A stretch of 64,000 bases of DNA from Setophaga petechia (lineage: Eukaryota > Chordata > Aves > Passeriformes > Parulidae). A program made the translations under genes and the position numbers. Shown here in pieces: positions 1 through 12,253 of the stretch. Under the pieces are notes generated by a model that searched no databases, was not told the DNA's origin, and was given only the letters and a program-made list of their open reading frames with translations. The stretch spans positions 2,634,001 to 2,698,000 of the forward strand of contig JANCRA010000019.1 of NCBI GenBank assembly GCA_024362935.1, given 5' to 3'. Each line of letters starts with the position of its first letter. Positions within the stretch are counted from its first letter, which is position 1.

Positions 1-29
1 GCATATATAGAGAGAATACATATATACGT

Positions 30-79
30 ATAAATTTTAAAACATGGACCTTACATAAATTTTAAAACATGGACATTAC
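30..79. repeat. 25-bp tandem duplication
   Basis: Two adjacent copies of a 25-base AT-rich unit (ataaattttaaaacatggac plus five bases) occupy 30-54 and 55-79 with one mismatch. This looks like simple local slippage within the intron; I assign no function. Confidence 0.8.
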
Positions 80-527
80 GTATTAAACCCCTGCAAAAAA
101 CAAAACCAAAACCCCACTTCATAACCCATAATCTCACACCTTCCTTCCCCTTGCTTTCCCTTTCCCACATCTACCACGACACACTTAAAGCATCTGTCGA
201 TGTTGGAAGAGATGTCAGAATAGCACAGCCCTCTCTCCTTCAACACATAACCCTGACAGAATTCACTGCAGAAAGCTAGTGAGACAGGCTCCAAATATTT
301 TACTCTGCAGCTGGTCTTTAAGCCCTAATAACCAAGGGAGGTTGAAGTCACTCTCTAATCTCCTAATGTGTAAGAATCAACAGAGCTCCCCTTTGAGCAG
401 CCAGCCTACGCTGGAGCACAGAACAGATTGTGTCAAGTGACAGCTGCTTTCTGGCAGAACACGCAGGCTCCCTACCAAGAAAGGGAGGCAGGAAGCATCA
501 CTCAGTTGAGGAAGAGGGTGCCAGATT

Positions 528-547
528 AAAAAAAAAAAAAAAAAAAA
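528..547. repeat. A20 homopolymer
   Basis: An uninterrupted run of 20 adenines. It may be an old poly(A) tail of a minus-end retroposon or simple slippage. No target-site duplication was recognised around it. Confidence 0.8.
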
Positions 548-1630
548 GTCATACAGCCATTTGAAGAGGATCCATGCACCTCTAAAGAGTTGCATGCACA
601 TACCCTGAACATATATACTCTGTTGCTCTGTTGACATCTTCTCTTCACCTCCCCTCTGTTAACTTCCCTTTAGCAGGAAGAAAGTTTCCCACCACAAGAA
701 CTACCTGCCTATGTATCTGAATGGTGCTTCAGGTATTATGGCTGCTCTACAGAGAGAAATAATAAAGAAGTGTCAAGCTCTCTAACTGGTTAAACCAAGT
801 TTGAAATTGAACACGTCCTACAGATACTCACTTTTCTTCAGAAAAAATTAGGTGTAAGAAAATGAGCCGTAGTCTGGTGATTGATCATGGGTATTGCTGT
901 GTGCATATACACATGTACAAAGACCTGGAAACACATTTCTTGCTATGTGTCAGCATGCAAGAACAAGGCATAGAATAAAAAATGGTTTCATGGTTCCATG
1001 TTCTGACCAGCTTCTGCAAGTATTATTTTAATTTTGAAATACCCACTAAATACAGCTTAAGACCAGTCACAGCTTAGTTCACGTAAGAAGTTTCTGAAGT
1101 TACAGTAGCATTTTTTCTGGATGCCTACAATGTTCTGCAGCACAAAGAATTTTTAATAAATGATACATTTTTAAAAACAAGTGGTTAGAAGTACACATTT
1201 GTACTTCTGGATGTATTACCTTCCAAGATTAGGCAAAAATATCAGCCCAAGCACCTTTTCCACCTCTGTTAAAGAAAAATACACAAAAAAAACCTCCTCA
1301 AGAAAATCTTGGCAACAAAGCAGCAGTTGTTTTTTAGAGGACTATTTAGATATCAGGGCTACAACACTTGACAAATTTGCATTCATATCCTTTAGCTGTA
1401 TGATTTAAGCCCTTGTCAGCTTGATTTCAGTCCTGCTTAAAACCTTTGTCAGTATGTTGGACATACAGCAGGCTAACAACTAACTGCTTTGTTAAATCCA
1501 CATTTATGTGTAAGCAGTCAACATACAGATCATATGAAGGGATTTTTACCAGCTGGATTCACCAGGATGAAGAAAGGACTAGAAAAGGCTATGTAATTAA
1601 GCATTTTTAGAGGAAATGCACTGTACAGAC

Positions 1631-1778
1631 TCACAAATCATACGATATTCTGAGTTGAAAGAGACCCACACTGATCATCAAGGCCAACTCTTAAGTGAAC
1701 AGCCCATACAGGAATCAAATCCATAATAACCTTGGTGTTATTAACACCATGCACTAACTAACTGAACTAGGCTGGTTG
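1631..1778 (-). mobile_element. SINE with tRNA-Ile-derived head and CR1-type tail (TguSINE1-like)
   Basis: Read on the minus strand, the 5' end near 1778 resembles the start of tRNA-Ile: box A (TTAGCTCAGTTGG, here tagttcagttagt), then GCATGGTGTTAATAACACC and AAGG, then a box B-like segment (ggatttgattcc, versus GGTTCGATCC). After this comes CR1 3'-end sequence reading like TTGATGATC..GTGGGTC..CTTTCAACTCAGAATAT..ATGATT. The combination of a tRNA-Ile head with a CR1 tail is what is known of TguSINE1 of songbirds. The copy is diverged by many substitutions, so it is not recent. It would have been mobilised in trans by CR1 reverse transcriptase. It sits in GAREM1 intron 2 in the same orientation as the gene. 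Confidence 0.85.
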
Positions 1779-4700
1779 TTCCTTTGAAAGGTCATATAAA
1801 TCAGACTCAAGAAAGTTCTAATACTACATGGTCAGTGAAGAATGTTAAACTGCAGACTGCAATCTTTCAAAGACTCAAAAATGGCAAATGGGTGTAACGT
1901 AAATGCACCAGACATTAACAGTTCAGTTTGTAGATGAAAGAGAAGTTCCAGCCCCTAAGAATAAACATACTTACAAACTGATCTGATAATAGGAAGAGTT
2001 CTGCAACACAAGATAATACTAATAAAACAGGAAAGATGGTTACAAAATCTGTTCTTGCAAGAGTCCTGATTACATCATGAATTTAAGAGATTATAAATTA
2101 TTGTCTTTACTACTTCCTCTAGTGCTTTACGTTCTGTTTACCAAACTGAAATAGCATGCAAGGAACTCATATAGCAGGTGTTCCACTTTGCTGTGCTGCA
2201 GCAGTGTCCCACTTGGCCACCACAGGCCACACACCAAAAGTGGGGCACCTCTGCTGATGGAGGACAGCTCCAAAGACAAGGCACAGCTGGGGTATGAGAA
2301 TGGATTCAGAATCCAGCACTAGGTAACCAAAAGCTGCTGCTGCTTCTGAAATGTCAGTGGTTGGGTAGACATTTTCCACTGGAATTACATGATGCTCTTC
2401 TAGTTTTGCATCTGTGTTCATGAATACACTGCAACTCAGTGCCAAATTGCAACTGTTCTCACAAATATTCCTTTCTAGCCAGAGACCAAGTACTTTTAAA
2501 GCTGGTCTCTGGTCAGGATCAGGCTAGTTCAGTTACTATTCTTAATTCTGGGTCTCTATTACACAAGCCCACACAAATACTTCAGCCCAGAGCCAGGAAT
2601 TCCCCTTCATTTTCCATCACCTCAGCCTGTAGCATCTGGTAAATAAAAATACAGAGTCTCTCATCTAAAAGGAGCAGTTTATCTAGACATGGGTTACAAC
2701 ACTTTCTCGCTGTGTCCAGCCTGTGGAACTTCAGCTTCAACTACCTTCCTGTTTCACCTGGGAAATTCTCCTTTTCTCCTGGCTGGATCTAAATGTTGAG
2801 ATGCCTCCAGAAGAAGACTTTGAATGGCACATTCATAGCCAAGAATGCAGTTCATCTCACAAAGAACCACGGGAGTAGCCCCACTGCTGTGTCCTTACAA
2901 GGCTATAACAATAAGTAGCCTCTTACTGGAAGATTTACAGAACTTAAAAACCATAGAAAACCTACTGCCACCATTCTGGACCTGAGAAGGATTTATTCTA
3001 ACACAAAGCACCCTTTAAGACAACATACTACTAACTTTTTAGGAAATTAATAATGGATTTTGTCAAACAATATGTTGGTCCTGTTAACTGCACCATGAAA
3101 TAGGGGAATGTTTAGGGATTTTTTAAATGGCCCAAAGAGTTAACAGCTCTTCAGAGTTTCAGAGTTAACAGCTATTCAAAAATATAATTACAAATTTCTC
3201 CTAGGCAAGTACAGAATAAAGGTATTTTTTCCACTATTGCTTTTCACAGATCTTAAGATCACAAAGCTTTTACTCAAAACTTAAATGCTAAGGTATTGAA
3301 TTTGCAGGATAGTGGTGCTTAACAGATGAACATGTATCACTGAATGACTGCAAAACAAGAGGGAGAGAACAGTCTAAAAGTGACTTTGCTATATTTAGGA
3401 GCAGCACAATCAATACAATATCAACTCCACAAATATAACTTGGGTTAGTCGCCAATGCCTGGAGGCAGTACATTTGCAGACAAAAAAAGTAAATAATTAA
3501 ATAAATTAACAGTTAAATCAGTCTGATAACATAAGGGGAAAGATTCCAGTAAAAGGATTTGCCAGGCACAAAAGAAATTTTTTCATTTTGGGGAATTTCT
3601 TTCTTTTGTTTGGGGGAATTTACCAGATCTTTACATGACTTCAGCAATCTCTTAGCTATTCTTCACACGTTTACTTTGATTTTGCTTTAGTTACTGTGAG
3701 ACTGTTCAGCAGCCAAAAACATTGGGGTGATACTACACATGGGCACAAAATAACAGGAAAAAAATAAAATAGTGGCAATCTAACAGCCTCTACTGACAAA
3801 ATAACTGACTTTGCAGCTCAGAGGGAAATGTTGCATTATAATCTGGATGCAATCAAATCTCTGGTGGGTTTGTAAATCATTGCTAAGAATAATCTGTCTG
3901 GTTGTTTACACTGTTTAGAAGAATACTGGTGTCAACACCCAAAGTTTGATTTCCACGTTGGCCTGAACTCTTTCCTATTCACAGACAAAATTTTCTCATC
4001 TCTATTAGTCAGACCTTCTGGAATAGTCAAACAGTGAAGTTAATAGGTCTCCACAAATCATAAGTGATAACTCCCATGCAGAAAAGGAAGAAAGAAAACA
4101 TCACCACTGGACTGAAAGTCATCCATGAAAACAGTACTGTGGGGTTTTACATTTACTGAGTTACTGACTTCTGCACAGTATACATTCCATTTACAATGAA
4201 AAATCCTACAAATGCACACGAAAACACAGAGATTTGTCTACTACAGTTTGGATGTGTAGGGTTTTTTTGTTCTTGTTCTTTTTCAAATTAAAAAGTGATC
4301 ATACACTATTAACCTCTACCAGCTAGCTTAAAGTTTGCAATTTTATCCACTGGAAGGAAACAGAGAAGAAACAACAGTTGAAGGCATCTGTTTCCAAATG
4401 TTGATTGGATATGGTTCAAAGAATCTGCAGCTCAACTCTTCTTCAAGAGGTGCTCTCATTAAATAATACAAATCCTTTGTATATGATCTTGCACCTGCTC
4501 TTCTCAGTGGAAACCACATTTATAATGTTCACTCCTTAGTGTTGCTGAGATACAGCAGCCAAGAGTAAGGAACCTAAAAGGTGCTTCCAAAATGCAACAC
4601 ACATCAATTCATTGCTGTGGGTGGTTGGGAGTGACTAATTCTGTGCATTTAAAATTAGTAATTGTACTTACATGCTCTGAGTTTATAAGGACACATTTTT

Positions 4701-7549
4701 TTTGTCGCTGCTATTACAACCAAACTAAATGTAATATGGAATCACATTTTTGTTGTTGCTGCCATTACATATGACCTACATTTCATATGAAATCAGTTAA
4801 ACAAATATATGCACACTCCTATCTGCATTATCTCCATTCATCCCTGGGCATTAAACTGATATTGCTATAATTTATTTCTGTATATAGGTGGATGTTCTTT
4901 TATAGCCACTGGATTAAGCTTTAATGTTTAAGGCAAAAGGCTTTTGAACCTTAGTTGTCCCTGAGTAAGATTTGGAAACCTTGCCATCTGTAGCCTCCAC
5001 CTCCTCTCACTGAGGCGAACCCACAGATCCAGCACTGTGTTCATATAACTAAAAACTACCCACATTGCTTCCTTATATTTCTCACTTTTTGAACCACAGC
5101 AGTATGAGCAGAACACCAGAGAGAGAATACAAGTATTTCCAAATACTCAGAAATAGGCTCTTCTCAAGAGCCCTTATTAGTAATCCAGCTCTGCTCCCAT
5201 TGAATTTACTGAGACTTTTATCACTGTCTTGGAAAAAGAGAAAGATAAAAAAAATAAATCAATGGCTCAGCTAAGGTAATGTTACATACATCCACAAAAG
5301 TTTTCCTGAAAGGCCAGTGAAGAGTTTCACCCAATCCTTCCCTGATGCTGTTTACATTTTCACTTACTCCAAACATTCCCCAAAAGTCCTGATATCACCC
5401 ATGTGCCATAGCCATTTCCTTCTTATGGCAGAGAAAGAAGAATTTTTCCTCCAGTGAGGAATTACCAAGGGAAACCACTTGCTGAGCATTTCAAATAAAG
5501 ACAATACTTGCTGAAGAACTACATGACAAGGGTTATCAAGCCCTAGAACAACAAACCAAATCACTCAAGATAAATTTCAGAGTTACAGCATTTGTTAATT
5601 TTAAGCATAATTAACTACTGAAACTCATCTGGCCTAAGTAGCCATGATACAACAGGCTGTAGCATGCAACAACATGGAGCCTAAACATAAAAAGACAACA
5701 CACAAAGCTATTTTTAAATCTATTTCAGAGAAACTGTCTGAGGACATAGGTAAGAGGGTGTCTGTATTCATTTTAATGGTTCCTCACATGTAAGAACAAA
5801 CTTTAAAACCAGTTTTGTTTATTTGTTTAGTACAGAGAATTCCTGCAAGGGAGACTAATATTTATAACATTGGTAGTCAAAGTATTCAGTCTGTTCCCAA
5901 GATCATCCCTCCAACTGAGGAAAGCAAGAAACAAAAAGCCCCATCTGCCAAAACCAGCCCAAATTGTTTCTATTGTTGATTTCTTTTGAAGTCAATGATA
6001 CTGAAGCCTTGGGCAAATGCTTACCACCCAGGTCCCCCATTTTAGTTTTCCAAATAGCTATCCAAACAAGGTTTTGAGCTTCATAAACAACTAAGCCTTT
6101 ACAAACTAAGCCTTTATTTTTTAAACTGATCCAACTAAATTATGAACAAGATCAAGTATTACTCAAGTGCTGCCTTTCAAAAGACAACAGCTGAAACTTT
6201 TGATTCAGATTTGGAAGAGCAGGGCTTACTGGTGCTCAAGGGGAGACCCCAGGCAGTAATGCTTATTTTCTCCTCCACTTCATTTTATAAATGCATCTAA
6301 GCATCACTGTGACTAGACCAGCAAGCAGGGAAAACAATCAATACCCATCCTCACCACACACAATGCAAACACTAGAAATATGCACATAAATCACACATAT
6401 GGCTCCTATGACACAGCCCCTTCAAAGTGAGGGTCTCTGTTTACATGCAGTACAACTCCTATCCATCAGAGCAGCTTATGAGCACAACAGGCATTTAAAG
6501 CTGAAAATGTTCTTACCCTGAAAAAATAGCCTTCTTAATTATTAAGCAAGGCAGCAGGTAATTCTGTGTGATTTGGGCAGAGCAATCCCCTCAGAAGCAT
6601 TCATATAGTACCTTTGTTTTCAAAACTTGGGGAAGAGAAATTTAATTTTCATAGCCCTTAAACACTTACTAAGTTTCTAATTCTAGGACTTAACCTTCCT
6701 TCCTCACTCCTTTAAGAGCTTTTTCCAAAATGAAAAGTGTGGACTTCAAACTTCTTTTGCAGGAACTTTCTAATGGAAACACCAGCTTCCTTGCACACCC
6801 ACTCAGATGTATACAAGTTGTGGCAACATGTCATAGAGGAATTTCACAGCATCATGTACTTCTTTCACCATCTTCCTCAAACACATCAGTTAACTTTATT
6901 CTGTGCTCTTGAAATTTGTGACATTAAACACCTGAAAGTAAATTAAATACTGAAATATATTAAAGTACTGTAGTATTGTTGAAAACTGCACATGAAAGAA
7001 TTCTTCTGGCTATTTTTGGAGAACCAGTGACAGAAAGTGCAAAAACCTGATTTTGAGTTGCCTTAAATTTTCTTTGCCCTTTTTCAGATGAGTTTAAGAC
7101 AACGGAAATAAGCTAGACACCTTATGAGCTTAGTCCCAGGTAGGAAACTGTCAACTACTTTCTGTACAGTCAGCAGGACCTACCAACTCCTCATTGATCC
7201 TATTTAATTCACCATGCTACAGGAGTATACACACCCTTTACACTTTACAATGGAAGACCTAGATTAAAAAAAATTAAATCCCCTATGAGCATCCCAACAG
7301 CAAAGAACACAGTTTAGGTTAGCAACATTAAAATTAGGTAGGCAATTTTGCTGCATTGCTTTTTTAGTTATTTGCCTATAAGAGCATATCTTCCTTAAAA
7401 TATATTTACATTCCCCCCCTTGAGAAGTTCAAGCCACTCAGACTGAATGATTTTTACTGCTTACAGACAAAGAAGAAGTATCTGGGAGTAGTCTGCCTTC
7501 AGGTACACAGATAGTATGGAAATCAAATCAAAGTAAGATCTGCTATTGT

Positions 7550-7590
7550 GGTGTGTATATATACATATATATAAAGAGAGAGAGAGAGAG
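7550..7590. repeat. Compound TA/GA microsatellite
   Basis: A (TA)n-like stretch with a TACATA interruption runs directly into (AG)8. It is a typical compound dinucleotide microsatellite within GAREM1 intron 2. Confidence 0.9.
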
Positions 7591-10500
7591 GGGCTGTTAC
7601 TCATACCTTACTATGATAATATGACTTGGCAAATACAGAGGGTCAAATGCCTCCACTCTCCCCCCCTCCATATTGTGCTGCTATAATTGGTCACCAGCAA
7701 TGTGACATAGAAAAGGTTTGTATGTTCACACTCAGCTGGCACATGTCCAGGCAAAGCATGGGGAGGGAGAGCTTCCCAAGAGTCCCTGCTAGACACACAC
7801 AGTTGGAAGAAAGCCTGAAGCAAGACTGAAGATTAACAGTCTACAAAAAGACCTCCAACACCCAGACTGTGTTTGCCAGCTGAAAAGCTCATCCCCAGAT
7901 TTTAAACCAGTCTGCAGACACCAGACCTGGCAGTGCCTGAGGCCAGCAGCACAGCTCTGTTTCCAGGCTGCTTAGATAACAACTGTGCAGCCAAGGGATG
8001 GACTGGGAGAAGTTATTTTAAGTTGCAATTACGAGTTCATAGTTATCAAAAGAGCCGGATGAACACAGTCATTGCAGCTAATAGCTTCCTCTTCTCTTCT
8101 GAAAGAGCCACAAGGGTTTTAGTAATGGCAACTAAAGACAAAGTAAATAGCAGCAGGTGAAGGGTTAGGTGCACTCTGCTGCTGCTACCACCCCAGTGAA
8201 CTCCAGTACCTCCCATTCTTTTTTCAGGCAGTCCTACTGAAACAGGTCTGAAACATCTCTCTCTTTTTTTCTTGTTGAAGTACTTAACCAGCCTCTTTCC
8301 TACAGAGGATCCAACAAACCCACCATGTAGTGGCAGGGCTCAAGATAAAGGACTGCACAAGCAGCCCTTACTCAAGGCTGCTCAGGGCTGGGTTGCCACA
8401 AATACACATGGAGGGTAGTAAAGTACTTTGCACTTTCAAAGCAATCACTAAGTGAAAAGTGATACAAGTGTCAGAAGTCACGGCAAGAAGGAAAAGCAGC
8501 ACTACTGCACATGAGGTGAGGCAGAACTTCAGAAGGGGTTAGCAGCAAGGTGATGGAGTAGGAGGCATTCTCCCTTTGCTACACATAAACTAATTCCTAC
8601 GTGAGAACAAACACTAATGTCAGAGCCAATATTAAAAGTCATTGCCACAGCACAGAATATTCTTCAGCAGGCAAGGTTAAGTGTTGAAGGACAGCCTGAC
8701 CTTGCCACAAGTTCATCTGAAGTCATAAGGCTGAATGAGGAAGTTGGGCATAAATAAGTAAGTTTTTACTTGGATGAATCCTTACACAGCTACACCTTGG
8801 CAATGGATTTCTCTTAGATCAGTCATGCAGCCATTACTAACAGCAGAGACTGATCATCATAAATTTTATGCTCCCACACTGGTGGCACCCATGGTTCAGA
8901 AACAATAGTCCCATCAATCCTCCAGACCCATTACTGGCTATCAAATACAGTATTTTCTGACAAGTATCTATTGAAATTAATTTTAATATGATTTTATAGA
9001 TCAGCCGCAATCATTTACTACAGTCTTTTGGACTACTGTGACTTTCAGAAGTCAGACATTATGTTACTTTGTTTTATTTATCATTGAAAATTTCACAAGC
9101 TCTAAAAAAGTATATATGGTACCCAACCAACACTGAGAGCTAAAGAACTCTGTGCTTTCCAGTTTTCTAAACCAGCCTCTGGAATATCTTACAGCTTTGG
9201 TAACAAATTGTTGCAGAAGCTACAGTGAAGTTTTGTCTTTTTCTAATACTTACATGATGATGTTTCCTAACCCCTTTCCTGAAAGGAGATTCACCAAAAA
9301 GTTGCAGGATTTTAACTTTTTTTTATTTTAAAATCTGGCAAGAAGATGCTGCTCTAAGACTGTGCCACACACAAACTGGATGAGCAGCCAACTGCTGAGT
9401 GGGAGGCTCATTAAAAAAGGCCATTTGCTTGCCATATGTCTCTTTCTTCTAGACAGACTAATTCTAGTCATTAAAATTTTGACCAGAAATGCAGATTAGC
9501 AAAGCAACTTTTTGCTAAAATGGCACCAGAAATTCTCCTAAGCTGAGCATTGAGAGCTACTCGGTGCTCAGAGCAAGTTATCAGTTTGACAGGAGAACCC
9601 TGATCCCAAAGCAGGGCTGGCACAATGCCTCATCCTTGCAAGGGTGGTGTCTCATGACCTCCCAGTAGGGAGCCCTTGTCCCTCCATCTCCTCCTCCTCC
9701 TGCTGCCATCCACCACCACCCATACTGCTGTTCCTACTGTCCCCTACTTCCCCCTCCACCAGCACCTCCTGCTCACACCTCTCCCTCCCTACTACTGCCC
9801 TAACACTCCCACAGCCAGCAGGGTGACAAAAGTCAGCACAAGCACATCTGGTCCCAGCCATCTGCCTAGAACAGCTCTTGCAGACCTTTGGATTCATTAG
9901 ATCCATCAGATTCTTTGACAGCTTTGTGTGTCTTTGACAGTGTGTGTACTGACAGTCCAGTAGACAAACAGGTAACCCACAGGCAGCCACAAATTCCTAA
10001 AGTGGGACAGTGGTCAGTCAGCAGCAATCAAATTGAAAAAAAAAAAAGAGAACAAGCAATCCACCCCAACCCTTAGGATTTCGAGTCTATCACAGCCTTT
10101 TTTACACTCAAATAAAGCAGTTTTTCAGATAGGAACATATGCATACTAGATCTTATTATAAATGTCCCTCTCTCTTCTATTTACATTCTGTTTTAAGACA
10201 CTAGCAGTCTGAACTCAAATTCAGGTTTTCTGTTGATTTTATTTCGAAAGTTTGTCTAAATTCTCATGTTATGTTTCTATAGCAACTCTCCTCTTGGATG
10301 GTTCAACAGCACTGCACAGAAAAAATCTGATACCATGAACAGTTACAAGTATTGACCATTTCCCCCATCCTAAGTCCCACAGTGTCTAGTGAAGCCTAAG
10401 GCTGATTTAGTATCATACAGCAACTTCATTCCCACTCAGAGTATTTCTCATCCCACACCTCAGGACTTGCTTTAGCTCCTTTCCTACACTGACTCTGAGG

Positions 10501-12217
10501 GACACATCCTTCCCAGCAGTTGGATCTGGATTTCTAAGCCACATTTGTAAGAATCTCTCAACTCAGATCCATGAATCTAATGCAGCACTACTTTGTTTTT
10601 CTTCTGTTTTTGGCAATGCCATTTGTGTAGCCAATGTCTTAATTCTCCCACAAACTTTGAGCCCATGTAATGAATTCAGCAGAGACACAGTAGCTAAAGA
10701 ACTGGATTATTCAAGTCATCCTGCCCATCTGTCTCACCTGTTTCACTTTTCCCATCTTCACAGAATGGAAGCTTCACAGTGATCCCACTTGGCCTACACA
10801 GACTTTACTTTCTGGGTCTGGAAATGCAGAGGCCTAGACAGCATTTTATTAGAGACAGCTTTCTCAGTCAGTACCTTCTGCTGAATGCTTTCTCCTCCAC
10901 AGACACACACCTTACACTCACCTATGCTCAAAAAGTTATAAATTGTCAAAAAAACTACATAAAATACACAAACCAATTATTCTGGAAGAACACAACAAAT
11001 TGACTTCCAATCATTTTGATGAAGACCCTCAGGTGGGATTTTGCATCTTACTCACACATCCCTCTTCCTTTTTGAGCACGTGTGCAGAACTCATAACAAA
11101 AATGGGACCTTTCTCATGATGAGCTGGTCCACACACAGCAAAAGAAGGATCAGGTGAATGCCATGAAATAAGCCAACAAGGAACAGATGCAGCTGGTTTG
11201 AGTTATTTCAGCTACTCAAAAGCAGCCAACCAGCCTTGGCTGGCTATTCCCAGTCCACTGCAATATAGAATTCATGTGAGATGAACCAGAAAGGTTGAAC
11301 AGGTGACAAATATTTAAAGAGCGTGATGTCAAGGTGCCTCCCCTGTAAAACATAACCTTAACACATTGGTTTGAAAGGTCTTTCTTAACTCTACATAGGC
11401 TATCAACCATCCAAGATGACAGTAGCATCTGTCAGTGCTGTAGATTTCATGACAGGTGGCTCAGCAGCCTGGTGTTCCTAGTTTGAGGACACTTATGAAA
11501 GCCCTTTTACAGCGTACAATGGATTTCCTTCTTTGCCTCTGCTCCACCCAGCTTTGGAGCCAAACTGCACACTTGGGCTCAACAGAAGAGTTGAGTCTCA
11601 CCTGCAGTAAAGGGGATGAATGGAAGACAGAGCTTCATGTCTGTACATAAAGCTGCAAGAAAGTAAGTACAGGCTTTCAGTTTCTCTCTGTTGCACAGGT
11701 CCCTCAGAGCAAGGAGTTAAATATCCATGTTCCTCCTATGCAGGTAATAATGGTCACCTTTGCTATTAGTGTTAATAGCTTCCCTCCCCTCCCTGCCACT
11801 GAAACAAGTTCATCTCTGCCAACTGAGAACAGAAAATCTCTGCACAACAGCCCACAACAGAGGAAAATGCCAGTTTTTCCACTTCTTTAAATTTCAAAGC
11901 TCACAGAAGTGCCTTTCCCTGACACAGCAAAATCACTGCCTTGGATCACAGGCTAAATTAATCACACAAATTACATTCTCCATATAAACAGTTATACATG
12001 ACTTAAATAGCATGGTTTTATTTTCCTGTTGGCACAGTAGTTCAGTCAAAGCTTAGGACATCCATGATGTCAGCTGCTTTAATTGGCAGCACTGACGTGA
12101 CCAGCTCTCGTTCCCAGACGTGAAGTGTGCTGGTTTCCACAGGGAGGATGCTGACTGAAGAATTCCTACAACACTTCCTATCAGTTGTTTTCAGCAGCAA
12201 ATACTGGCTCCAGTAGG

Positions 12218-12253
12218 AAAAAAAAAAAAAAAAACCCAAACAAAAAAACCCAT
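12218..12253. repeat. A-rich tract
   Basis: A run of adenines is followed by cccaaac and a second A run. Similar A-rich tracts with CCC or AACC interruptions recur at about 14686-14723, 27646-27674 and 34003-34042. They are low-complexity sequence in the introns. Confidence 0.7.

Noticed and set aside
9652..9990. 112-codon minus-strand frame over a CCT/CCA-rich stretch
   Set aside because: It is driven by low-complexity pyrimidine-rich sequence, with no domain and no splice context.
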